A DNA stretch of 64,000 nucleotides, taken from NCBI GenBank assembly GCA_017590115.1, contig JAGGNK010000003.1:1393673-1457672 (forward strand). Reading direction: 5' to 3'. This DNA is from Montifringilla adamsi (lineage: Eukaryota > Chordata > Aves > Passeriformes > Passeridae). The notes beneath the pieces were generated by a model, which searched no databases, was not told where the DNA came from, and was given only the letters and a program-made list of their open reading frames with translations. A program made the translations under genes and the position numbers. Shown here in pieces: positions 37,933-49,800 of the stretch (its first letter is position 1; every line of letters starts with the position of its first letter).

Positions 37933-38728
37933 TGTCTTAAGTTGCAAATGCAAGATATGGCCAGGGGTGTGTATTCCATTGCCATCTGTTAGAGGTGGGG
38001 AAGTTATGTTTCGTTAATTGGGCCACCTGTTATAACCATGTGGGGCAGTTTTCTTCATCTCTTCCAGAACCCATCCTCCCTCAGGGGAGACATTTTCTGT
38101 TAATGGGCCATTGAGTGTCACTGCGTGACTGATAAAATTACATTATCCCATTGGGAGATGCTCCACCCAGGGGGAGGAGCCAAGCATTCCTACCTAGATA
38201 TAATCTGAGATTTAGAACACCAGAGACAGCCTTTTCCTGCTGGTTTCCCAGAGGAGCAGTTTTCCACTGGATTCCCAGAGGAAGACCAGGCCCATCTACA
38301 CCACCACTGCATCTTCAGAGGAAAACTACACCCTTCTACAAGATCACTGGTTCAACAGAACCACATCTGTCCCTCCAAGAGGATTGCAGTCACCATTCAA
38401 TCAGACTGCTACCAACACCCTGACCCACAGGGTGTCAGGTGAGATTTTTTTACTCTATCAGTGTTGTTTTATATTTTTATTTTTCCTGCAATTTTATTTT
38501 TCTTGATAAAGAACGTTATTCCTACTCCCATACCTTTGCCTGAGACAACCCTCCCCCCCCCCCCCTGACTGCCTAATTTATTGATNNNNNNNNNNNNNNN
38601 NNNNNNNNNNNNNNNNNNNNNCCCCAGTAAATTTCAAAATTATAATTTGGAGGGAGAACATTTGCATTTTTCATTTCAAGAGACCTCCTGTCTTCCCTAG
38701 CAGATACCTGTCTTTTCAAATCAAGACA
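37933..38728 (+). mobile_element. Solo LTR of an endogenous retrovirus (about 796 bp incl. gap), plus strand
   Basis: Begins TGTCTTAAGTTGC and ends AATCAAGACA, with TGTC/GACA inverted termini. The flanks are CATAC (37928-37932) and CGTAC (38729-38733), a 5-base target duplication differing only by a CpG-type transition. The plus orientation is supported by a TATAAT box at 38199-38204 downstream of a GC-rich CACCCAGGGGGAGGAG stretch. The text around 37980-38210 resembles a songbird ERV LTR. A 13-base C run (38553-38565) and a 36-base assembly gap (38586-38621) interrupt it, so the true length is uncertain. Open frames at 38151-38423 (plus) and 38573-38917 (minus, crossing the gap) are LTR artefacts. 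No internal viral genes are present. The 5-base duplication fits an ERVL-like or ERV1-like class. Confidence 0.88.
38586..38621. other. Assembly gap (36 N) inside an LTR
   Basis: A run of N directly downstream of a poly-C tract within the LTR at 37933-38728. The C run probably caused a sequencing dropout. The real missing length is unknown. Confidence 0.98.
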
Positions 38729-38733
38729 CGTAC

Positions 38734-39819
38734 CCATGTTGGTCACAAGCAAATTGGAAATGTCAATATAAGACAGCAGGAAAACAATCATGCAAAAATT
38801 CAACAGTAGGAGTGGGTGTCCTGAAAGGATCACCTTTTCTGCAGGCATTGCTATTTTCCTGCTGTAGACCACTTCACACTTACAGAAGTGACTACACTGC
38901 CATTCTCTAACATTCATGTGATTTTTGTGATCTTAAAGCTGTAAGAATACTTCCAGAATATTACATTTTTTTGGTCTGCACATGTCTGAAGTTAAAAGTT
39001 AATATAACCTCCAAAACATCAGATTAAATGCTGCAGTGAAGCTTTGTCATGTACCTGTTTGGGTAGTTAACTGTTATGACCTTGATCCATGAAATGTCTT
39101 CTCACACCAGAAAACCAGCCCACTGGCATAACCTGACTGTCTGCACAGATCAGCTTGCAAGATTAGATGTGGCTTTAAAACAAGGCCAGAATGTGGTCTT
39201 ATGAGAGACCTTACTCAGCCCAGTTGAAACCAATGGGGCTGTGGGATGGGAAAAAAATAACTCACAAATGAGAATGAAGGATTTCCAGTTTGATCTTTCA
39301 CATTCTACATAATCTGTGTATTCACATGTTGAAAATGGGATGTAATTTTCTATTTTATAGTTTGAATCATATAGAATCAGCATAATTTATGCAGGATCCC
39401 ACATACCTGTTAAGTAGCCAGAATGCTTTTCACAAGGAGAAAGCATATATAAAGACAGATCTATATATGTGTGCAACAAACAGACTAAATTTACTGAGAA
39501 TAACTTACTGGAGAGGAACTCTAGCTTTGACATTTTACACTAGTTTGCAGGACTCCAGAGCAGAACTTTTTGTCCTCTTGTGTCAGTAATTTAGAGGGAT
39601 TTTGAAATTAATTTAATTTCTTTTCCTGTTTTTAAGTAAACCCAAAATGGAAGTTTGCTGTGATGATGGGGAAGCATTAACCCAAGGTTTCTAAAAGGTC
39701 AAACTCAGCAATGCATCAAGACACAGAAGCATGTAAACAAGTTATGTTTGTGACTGTACAGTGCAAGGAGTATGTGCAGGGACCCCTCTTTCCCTACTGC
39801 AGCGAGTCTAGAAGTCTAG
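38734..39819. other. Non-coding unique DNA between an LTR and a CR1
   Basis: No gene or further repeat recognised. Confidence 0.65.
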
Positions 39820-41620
39820 AAAGACCAAATTCCATCTAATATTAAATCTGACCAAGGATATCAAGGATGACAAAAAGGACTTTTTCAAATATGTAAATAA
39901 CAAAAGGAAACAAAAGATAACTATTAGTAAATGGAGGGCACTTTTGTAACAGAGGACACAGAGTAGGCAGAGTTATTCAATATCTTCTTTGCATCTGTCT
40001 TCACCAATAACATCTGCCCCCAGGGATCTCTAAGCCAGGAGACCAGGGTGTATGGATGTCAGGAAGAAAACCTTCCTTCACTGCAGGAGGATTGTGTCAG
40101 AGAGCACCTAAATAAATTTCACATCCACAAGTCCACAGACCATGATGGGATGCATCCATGAGTGCTGGGGGAGCTGGCAGACATCATAAATAGGCCTCTT
40201 ATGATCATCTTTGAGAGGTCATGGAGATCAGGAGAGGTGCCTGAGGAGTGGAAGTAAACAAATAACACTCCAGTCTTCAAAAAGAGCAAGAGAAGAAAGG
40301 GATCTGCTATCCAGTCAGCCTCACCTCGATCCCTGGAAAGAAGACAGAATGCTTTATTCTGGAGTCCACGTCTACCAACATGGAAGACATAAATGTGATC
40401 AGGAGGAGTCAGCAAGGATTTGCTAAAGGTAAATCATGTTTGACCAACCTGATTGCCTACTACAATGAAAAAACTACCCAGATGGATGAGGAGAGAGCAG
40501 TGAATGTTGTCTGCCCTGACTTTTATAAGGCTGTCTCTCATAACATCCTTATTAGAAAACTCAAGAAGTATAGGGTGGATGAATGGACACTTCAGCTGGG
40601 TTGAGAACTGGCTGAGTCCAGATTACTCAGTCAGATTCCAGAAGGCTGTGATTGGTGGCACAGAGTTTAGTTGGTGGCCTGTCACTACAGGTGCCCCAGG
40701 GTTCTCTACTGGGTTCAGTGCTGTTTAATGTGTCAATGACTTGGATGAAGGGGCAAAAGCCTCCTCAGCAAGTTTGCAGATGATACAAAGATGGGGCAGT
40801 CACTGATGCCTCAGAGTTGTGCAGCCCTTCAGAAGGACCTTCATAAACTGGGCAGAGAAGAACCTTATGAAATTCAAAAAGGGTAAATGCAGGGTCCTGC
40901 ATCTGAGGAGGGATAACCTCAGGCACCAGCACAGGCTGACCTGCTGGGAAGCAGCTCTGAGGAGAAGAACCTGGGGATCCTGTTGGACAGCCAACTGTAC
41001 ATGAACAAGCAGTGTGCCCTTGTGGCCAAGAAGGCCAAAGGAATGCTGGAATGTATTAGGAGGAGCATTGCCAGCAGGTCCAGGGAGGTGATCCTTCTCT
41101 GTTTAGCCCTGGTGCCACCCCATTTGAAGTACTGTGAGCAGTTCTGGCCCCTGAGTACAAGGGCGGCATGAAGCTGCTAGAGCAGGTCCATCAGAGAGCT
41201 ACTAAGTTGGTCAAGGGTCTGGAGGATCTCTTGTACGACGTAAGACTGGGGGAGCTGGGCCTTGAGAAGAGGTGACTGAGAGGGGATGTCATAGATGTGT
41301 ATAGATATCTAAAGTAAGGGTATCAAGAGGATGGGCCCGGGCTCTTCTCAGTGCTGCAAACTAATAAAACAAGAGGCATTAGACAGAAACTATGCACACA
41401 AAGTGCCTCCTAAACATTCGGAAGAACTCCTTTGCTATGCAGGTGACAACTCACTGGAACAGATTGCCCAGAGAGGAGGTGGAGTCTCCCTCACTGGAGA
41501 TATTTCACAACCATCTGAACACAATCCTGTGCCAGTTGTTCCAGGAGGACCCTGCTTGAGTAGGGAGGTTGGACCTGTTGCCCCACTGTGCTCCCTTCCA
41601 GCCTATTGTGATTCTGTATG
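39820..41620 (+). repeat. CR1 LINE, long 5'-truncated copy with broken reverse transcriptase
   Basis: About 1.8 kb of a CR1 element on the plus strand. The order of recognisable pieces matches CR1 ORF2. Near 39860 there is the D-K-K-D-F-F-K-Y-V-N-N-K-R-like segment. The reverse-transcriptase core follows, with the catalytic F-A-D-D at 40773-40784. After that come N-L-M-K-F-K-K-G-K-C-R-V-L-H-L near 40860-40905, Q-C-A-L-V-A-K-K-A-K-G-M-L near 41010-41045, and S-R-E-V-I-L near 41080. The C-terminal region follows, and a TATTGTGATTCTGTA terminus lies near 41606-41620. The frame is broken repeatedly: short open frames at 40211, 40380, 40504, 40819, 40983 and 41331 are consecutive shards of one ancestral frame separated by frameshifts and stops. 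The endonuclease domain and ORF1 are missing. This is a dead copy and none of its frames should be called a gene. Confidence 0.95.
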
Positions 41621-42998
41621 TAGGGAAAGTTGAATCAGGAAACTAGCTTGGGTTGCAGCAGAGATGTTGTGTGGTGTTGTGTTTGTCTAGGTCAGTGCAT
41701 GAAATGTAAGCCTTCCCAGCCTTTTTATCACCACAGCCATGATTAAAACCTTGCCCACCTGGTACGAAGTGCAAGGTGTGCCTGTTCTGCAGGCAGCTGC
41801 AATCTCTCAGGTAGCTAGTTTCAGGTGGAGAGAGGATGCATCCCCATTTTCAGTGTGTGGGTGGAAGATCATTAAACTGGATTGAAAACCAGTAATTTTC
41901 TCTGTGTTTATATTGTAGATTCCCACCCTATGTACTGTAAAAGTGATAGCCCTAATGTCAATGTCTTGTTTCTCAGTGCTATGTAAAGTAAGTCCTTGAG
42001 TGTTATGGATTTGCTTTTGAAGATCTAATCATTGCCCATATATATTCAAGTAAGAACCAATGTAAATTTATTCGTTGATGAAACATAAATCCCACTCTAC
42101 ATAGCCTCTGGAAAACATCTGCAAATTTCTAATTTAACTCTTACATTCAACCAAGTCTGGAGACAACATCTTTTGAAGAGTAGTGAAAAAGCAGTAGATG
42201 GATATGTATGGCGAGCTATATCCTAACAAATGAAGATGTTCTAAGAGCCTGCATACAAAGTATATGCACCAGCAATTGCATTACTACAATCAAAAATGTG
42301 CATGATGAGGAAAGTACTCATAGTTTTTGAATTTCACTTCAAACGCTTCGCCAACATGTTGTCTACACATATCTCTATGTATTATATTGTATTATATGTA
42401 CCTGATATTTGGCATTGGAGGGTCTGCACAAATTATCTTGGCAAGAAAGATTTTAAAAAAAGTTGACACTAGCTCAAGAAATAATACTGATCTCCAATTA
42501 ATGTTTAAGGTTTTCAACAAGCAAATGGCAAATTAAGGAAGCAGAACACAATGTTTCTGCTTCAATGGTAGAATGTGAGTATATGTAAATTGTACATTAT
42601 TATTACAGGGTCTTGTGATCCTTCTGTGTTTCTCTTTGCAGCCATGGAATAAGGGCTGATCACCAGTATGAAATGAGTAGTCACTGTGGTATCAGATAGA
42701 GCTGGAATCTGTCATACATGAAAATTGGTGTGAATAGCAGTCTTATAGCAGTAATAAGAAAAGAACATTATGTTCTTATTGGGTAAAATTATGCACACAT
42801 AAGAATAAGGCAAGACCACTCAGTTCTTAGGATGTATTTAAATACAATTTGATGCTTCATATAGCTTAAGTTATCATCTTAAAAAATTTTGTTGTCTTTT
42901 TGTCTGTCCAGTTTTTTTAAAAGCTAAATTTAAAAAAAATTAGTTGGGGTTGCAACTATGTCTAAATATTCAGTGAGCTACTACTAGTAATTTATTAC
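41621..42998. other. Non-coding unique DNA
   Basis: A strong acceptor-like tract (TTCTGTGTTTCTCTTTGCAG, ending near 42641) is followed by CCATGGAATAAG, which gives only a two-codon frame. No exon is called. Confidence 0.6.
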
Positions 42999-43003
42999 CT
43001 TAG

Positions 43004-43856
43004 TGTCATGTTTGAGGCTGGCACAATGCCAGTGCCCCCATGAAAATATACTTTCCCTAGTGGTTCCTGTGAGATGTGATCAGGAACAGGGCAAAGCAGG
43101 CTCCAAATTAGGAATAAAGGAAATAAACTTTATTAACTACAACATCTAGAAAGGAACAGACAGAAAACTAAGAATGAAAACCCTCCAATACATTCCTCCT
43201 CCTCCTCCTCCCCCCCATGCTCGGAGAACATCTGCTCTCGTGATTTCTTCCCTCCATGTCCAGTGCTCTCACCACTGCACATGGACCAGGACTGCCTTTA
43301 GGGTTCCCCTTTTAAGGATGCCCTACCCAGTTCCAACAAAAGCAGCAGTCTCTCACTTTCGGGACACCAGTCCCCCCCAAATTTACCGCCCAGAACTCCC
43401 ACAGCAGCCGGGCACCTTCTCGCGCCGCATCCCCCACTTCTCCTTCTGGCTGTCCATGCTGCCAGTCCATGATACCAAATTTCAAGGCAGAACAGGCAGT
43501 GGCTCTCTCTCTCTTATCTCCTGGGGGGTAGGAGGGGGGCCCAATGCCTCTCAGGGCTCCTCCACCCTTCCATCTTGCCAGGCCTTCACCCCCCTCCTCT
43601 GTCCAGGCTCCAGCCTACCTCACGCGGCCGCATGGCTTCCCTCCCCCAGCCAGCCCCGGCTGGGCAGGGCAGCTCTGAGCTCCTTCCCTGAGCGGGACCA
43701 AGAGAGAGTTCCTGGGAGTTCTTCCTTTTAAACCCTGTGTTCTCAGAGGCGGTCCATACCTTCAGTGGCCAATCCAGGTGCCAATATTCAAATCCAAGCA
43801 CTGATTGGTTTGATCACAACCTCCCAAAAAACTCACTTCCTTCTTAACCTACGACA
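43004..43856 (-). mobile_element. Solo LTR of an endogenous retrovirus (853 bp), GC-rich, probably minus strand
   Basis: Starts TGTCATGTTTGAGG and ends CCTACGACA. It is flanked by a perfect 5-base CTTAG duplication (42999-43003 and 43857-43861). This and the TGTC/GACA inverted ends define a complete solo LTR. It resembles a songbird ERVL-like LTR. On the minus strand an AATAAA lies at 43134-43129 and a TTTAAAA TATA-like motif near 43732-43726, so leftward transcription is likely. The spacing between them (about 590 bases) is long, so the promoter call is weak. The LTR is much richer in G+C and CpG than its surroundings, especially 43380-43700 (including GCGCCGC and GCGGCCGC), which suggests a fairly young insertion. 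Open frames inside it (185 codons at 43174-43731 plus; 43586-43801 minus) are by-products of GC-rich sequence and not viral genes. Confidence 0.9.
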
Positions 43857-43861
43857 CTTAG

Positions 43862-46800
43862 AAAGCCGGGGTAGTCAGGAACTCAATGCTTTGTGGCATG
43901 TAGCCATTGTTGTACGTTGTTCTGATGGAGGAGGCACACTATTTTCTATAATGCACAACACACAAACAAGCCCTAACACAACTTATATTAGGTCAATACT
44001 TTAATACCTTTTTATTGAAACCAAATTTGAGCTCAGACAAGTATCTGCTAGTATAGGAAGAGGTTGTAATGGTTTAATCTAGAAAAATATTTATGCTTGA
44101 TTAAGATACAGTTCTTTGAAAAGATGTTAATTATACAGTCCCTCTTTTTGCCCCTTCAAAGAGACAAATTATAGAGTCAATTAGTCAAAGCAGAAGTTGC
44201 AATCACTGACATACTTTTCTGTCAGCCTTGTTGATGTCAACAGATGTGTCGAGTGCAAACCACCAGATGAACCTCAGGGCAGGTTAAAGAGGAGAAGTTT
44301 ACTCTAAATTCTGTGTATGGTGCTGGTTGTTGGAGCGATCAATCGTTCTTTGTGATTGCATCACAAAACAGACTTTCAGGTAAGGGCTAGCCTTTCTTAT
44401 AAGAAAAGCATAGTTTTAGCAACACAGCTTGAGTACTTACCTTTCCATACGCCTTTTGGTAGCATGTTGATTTTAGGCATTTATGACTTTAGAAGCTTGA
44501 GACAAAGGACATGATGTCCAATGAAGAAATTTACAAATTTTACTTGGAAATCTTCCCCAGCTTGCATGAAATCAAATTTGTCACTATCAGGGCCACAATT
44601 TTGCCTGGTTTTGCCATAATTGACCCTTGCAGTGTTGTATAACTTGATGTGTAGAAATAGTCAGGTTTTCACTCCATCGTGTACATGCATGTGGCAAAAG
44701 TAAATTTGAACATACATTTTTTAAACTTTGACCACAAGCCAGAAACACAAAAGAACCTAGAAAGAATCTTAGGAAGTATAATATCTCTCTTGAGACAAAC
44801 CTTAGTACATCAAGCCCAGCCTAATATCTCTCCTTAGAGTTCTTAGTACACCTAGCCTAGTTCTTTGGCAGTAAATTTTTAAGGCAATTCAGAAACACAG
44901 GGTGAGGCTACTATCTGCAGCCTAGGCCTTGTGCTGTCTCTCTCAGCCACTGTCATACATGAAATGATATCACAGCCTTTTGAAACTTCATGTCTTTTGG
45001 GAAATGCAGTAGTACCATGTACCACTGAAATTTTAGCACATCTTATAAAATATTATAAGACTTTATTTTTGTTTTACAGGGACTTCAGTTTTATATTGTT
45101 CATTGAAGTATTTAGTTGTAAAAGATGTTTGGGATTCAACATCCAAATTTGATTGTCTAAAAGGCAGTTCCTGTTATATAGAAGTATTTATCTACCTTCA
45201 TGGATATTAAAGGTTGGGAAATAACAATACCACAGAGTTGGTGTCTTCATTTCATTTTGTGTACCCAACCAACTCTTGTTTCTTTAAAAGAGATTTCTCA
45301 TTCTGGGCAAGACAAATGCAGTGTGTTGTAGGTGTCTTTCCTTCTCTCCTTTTTTTTAACTGTTAACCTTGTTCAAAGTTTGCAGTTATAAACAGTTTAG
45401 AACTAGAGAGCAGTTTGAGAAATATAAGATGAGGCATGGCCTAACTTCTATGCTGTGTTTTGCTTCATGTAGGAAATGGGGCTTCAAGGGTCACCATGAA
45501 GCACAGATCCTTTTTGAGTTTCCATCCCTGTGCAAGAAGGTGATATTAAGTCTGGCATATAGGTTCACATCCTAACTATGTGATCAGTATGGAAAGTGGA
45601 CTACTGCTTTGTTGCCATATTTTCTCATTATCTTCGGAACCACTTTGGAAATCAAAGTGACCAACTTTCACCTGTTATTCAAGAATTCTTTATTCCAGGC
45701 TATTTGTGTCTGCTTGCATAAATCAAAAAAGTTGTTGCCACCACATAGGAGCCACACATTAGACTCTATGGCTCCAATATCAAGACTGAAAAAATAATTT
45801 CATTTTTTCCAGGCAGAAAAGAAATTTTAAGTAAGTCATTCATTAAAAAAGCTGTCTGCTACAAAGTACTCAGTTGCAGATATCTTCCATAATTCTTTGC
45901 TTGTGAATGTTTCAGAAGCAAAACCAGATTTTGAAAAAAAGTCTAGAGGGATAAAAAATAAAGTAACCTACTTTTAAGGCATCCTGGGAAATCCTTAGCC
46001 CTGAGATTATGCCTGTCTCTGTTCTGCAGCAATTCAGATCTATACATGTCTCCCTCAAGCTGACATCCAACCCCATCGCTCCAAAACTTTCAGTGCTGTC
46101 TCCTGTACTGATGGAGTTTTATTAGTGACTCAGAGATTAGGGCTGATCCTCTGATGTTTTGGGTGAATGTCTAAAATAACACTTTATGCAAAGCCTGGCA
46201 TTGGTATTTCAAAGCCATCCCACCCAGCCTTGTTTTCTTCTTACTTTCTGTCTCAGCTCAAAAAAATATGCTCTCAGAGAAATTAAACATGCCCAGGACA
46301 AAGATGGAATAGACACATATAAAGGTGGTTAGAAGCTTGGGTCCAGAACTGCTCATGGACCTGCTCACAAGTCTTACACTCACAGTAAAATTAACAAATT
46401 GCTCCGGTGGGAAAGTACTTGTTCCTACTGAGGCACAATTTCCTGAAATTTTAGTATGGGAGACACCTCAATGGTTGTGTACCCTTACACATACATTACT
46501 GAAGGAGGATAGATGAAGAGCCAGGCAGAAAATCAGTGGCAGAGTTCAAGAGATCTATCTCACAGTAACACTGGCCACCTCTGCCAGCAGGAGACAAGTA
46601 GGGAGATTCACCCTGGATGTATCCTAGGGTAAATCTCACTGCTTTGAGGGTGAAGGAAAGGGTAAAGGTTCTTCATCCATAGTCCTGCAGCTTTGCTTTC
46701 AGTGACAGCTGCAGGAAACTGTCATGTGTTCTATGAAAATTTGCAAAATCCTACATCCACAGCATAGACATATCTAACTGTACATATGAGAAGGTCTCTC

Positions 46801-49800
46801 TTGTTAATTTTAGACTTTTTTTTATATTCAGATAGGAAAATGCAAGGAAGGATGGAGCTTAAGTAGCTAAAATATTAGAAAGCTCTAAAACATCATGGTG
46901 TTGTTCTGAAACTTTCTGACTTCCTCATTGTGGTAAATTGTATCTGTATGGGTTCGGGGGTTTTTTTTTTCCTTTTTTCTCAGATTATTCAGTGTAGCAC
47001 TTCTGTTGGCTTTAACTAATACCATACAAGCCAAAAGACAACTGGTGGGTAAACACAGCAAAGCCTGTGTTTTCTCATACACTTGCAGAGATCTGCTTGA
47101 GATTTTGCTGCCTTTTTGTTGTGATAGCTTTTTCTTTGCTTGTGTCAAACAAGGGACACCACTAGTATTATTAACAAACTTCAGCCACACCAACACCTTT
47201 AAAGCAATGGTGGCTCATGGTCACACTATTGCTTATCATATGAGAAGCTTGTTAATGCTTTTATTTGTCAAGTTCAGGCCACAGGATGAGTGTGCACTTG
47301 TTTATACAAAATATCAATATCTATCTACAATAGTTTGTGTTGCACACACGAGAAAACAGCACAAATTTAGGCTCAGTAACAACAACTACAACAGAAAGAA
47401 GTTAATTTTGGAAGTAATCTTAGAATTTCAAACTTAGTTTCTTCCTTCACTTCATTTTAGCCAGCTCATTCATGGCACAGCCCTACTAACTCTAAGGGGA
47501 TTCTACCAGAGGTGAAATCTGCTTGCACGCAATTTTCCAACTGCAGAAGCAACCAGAACTGCACTTGCCCCTGACAGAAGTAAGGCTGACACCAGCTCAG
47601 TGCACCAGCACTCACTGTTTTCATCAGTGATGATCCAAGTAATTTTTAAAGCTTTATTTGTGGGAAAGGGATCATTCTTCACAGCAGTACTTCTTACCTA
47701 CAAGGTTAAGCAGTAGGTGAGTTTCACTTCTTAGATGAGATGCTCAGACTTCCAAAATGCTTATTTGCTTTCTTTGACTTTGCTTCCCGCAACTTCAGAT
47801 TTGCTCAGTGAAAATAAGGGACAGAGATCTGAAATTGAGTAATTGCTTGATAGGTCCTTGCTATCTCTTTAAAGTGCTGTGCAGCTGCTGATGTATGTTT
47901 GTGCTGGTACTGTGGAGTAGAGTCTTGGGAATAAGGAATCTGATTTCAGAGAAACTAAACCCAGCTTCAAATATGTGAGTAACTTTCCCCAGCTGATAGA
48001 ACATTTACTGAAGGAAAACAATAATGAAGTAAGAAGCACACCAGCAATATCTTATATTACTCCTCTGCAATGCTTTTCAACACTTTGTTCTCATTTATCT
48101 GATTATGCATTTTGTTTCTAAAATCTCTCTTTTGGTGATTTTACCTTTTCTTGAAGTTTAGGTGTGTGATTATAGATTTCACTGTGAGACCATGTTACAT
48201 CAAAGCACATTATATTCATTTTTAAAAGAGGGGAGGGGAGGAGGCAGGGTGAGGAGGGAAACCACCTGTAATTGAAAAAATCCTTGAAGTTCTGTCCAGA
48301 ATGGGAAATCTATTTGAGGTGTATTAGGAAAAAATATTTAATATAGTTTTAAAGATTATTATCCTATAATTATGAGGTAGCCCATAGTTTTGGGGTTTTT
48401 TTCACTGATGCTATAGTATTTACATAATATAGTTAATCTAGTTTGACCATGTTGTCCTGGAAGCAGCTGGTTGAAGTAAAACCTTAGGCCACTAAAATAT
48501 GTTCTCAGAAATTTAAGAAAAGACTGAAAGTCGCAGAGTGCAAGATGTTATGCTGAAAACTTACATGCTTCAGAATTTACTTTTTCAAACAAAGAAGAGG
48601 AAAAGAAGCAATCCACCTTACGTTCTACCTAATACAAATTTCATGGTTTACTTTTAGAAGACCAGGTCCAGATTCTGACAGCTGTGGATCTAGACACTCC
48701 TTTGTGAAAATTCCAGGACTGAACTAAATCAATATACATACACCAGTTATGTCATTCTGATTTATACCAGCTAAAGGTCTGTATATGAACAGACCTCCCA
48801 ATGCATGTTATTGACACATGATAAGATTTCTGCCTTTCATTTGTAGAAGAGTTTTCTTTTTTCTCTGAACTTTCCAAGCACAATTTCCTGACACTAATAG
48901 GTTGGGAATGTTCTGTGAAAGTAGTTCTTTGAACAGGAAGAGATCATCAGCAGCTTGTTTAGTTATTCTGTGTATGATGGATGAAATGTCAGAAATAATT
49001 CCACAGGCTGCTGATATCTAATCCCAGAGAACAAAAACCTGCATTTGAAATCCCTCTGCAGGTTTAATTTGCCCAAATGAATCCTCGTTGCAATATCTTT
49101 TTTTACTTTTGCAAACAGTAATAAAGTAATGTGACAAATTATAAAACAAGAGTAAAGGGACTCTAGAATTATTAAATATCATTCACAACTGAATTTATCT
49201 GATACATTTATATTGGTAGAAAGAGCTTTCTTTGGTCTTGGACACTTAAGGCAGTGAACACCTTTGGACTGCAAAAACTTCTGTAGTACCTGCGGACACA
49301 AGAACACTCAGGAATCCAGTGTTCAATGCTCTGCTCCTGGTGGATTTAACTACAGTGGATCTGTTTCTCTGGATTTGACAATGTGAGATAGTGAGTCTGG
49401 TAGCAAGGCAAGACCTTTCTATGTTTTCATAACAGTAAAACAATATATTCAGCAGCAAACAGAAAACCAGTTGGTCTTCTCACCTCTAGGGTCACATTAA
49501 GAAGCTAGAAGGGCAGCCTTCCTCAGGAATGGGAAAATTTAGATGGCTCAAGAGACCAGCAAAAAAGAGATCAGAGAGGAAAAGACTACATAAATTCAAA
49601 TGAAATTTTGATTTGACATTTACTACAGTCAGTAAATAACTATTGACTTAATATAATCCGAGAGTTAGTCTTCCCTTAACTTCTATGGCCTCCCAGACAC
49701 TAAAACCAATTGTAAAACCTTGACAGTCATTTTAAGATCTGCCTGTACTTATTAGTTTCTAAATAACTACGTCCAGGAAGAGGAGGAAGATGAGCCCAAC

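Noticed and set aside
38573..38917. 114-codon minus-strand frame
   Set aside because: It crosses the assembly gap and lies partly in an LTR, so the translation contains unknown residues.
43174..43731. 185-codon plus-strand open frame, the longest in the window
   Set aside because: It lies wholly inside a solo LTR, starts in a CTC/poly-C region, and has low-complexity proline- and serine-rich composition. It is best explained by GC-rich LTR sequence.
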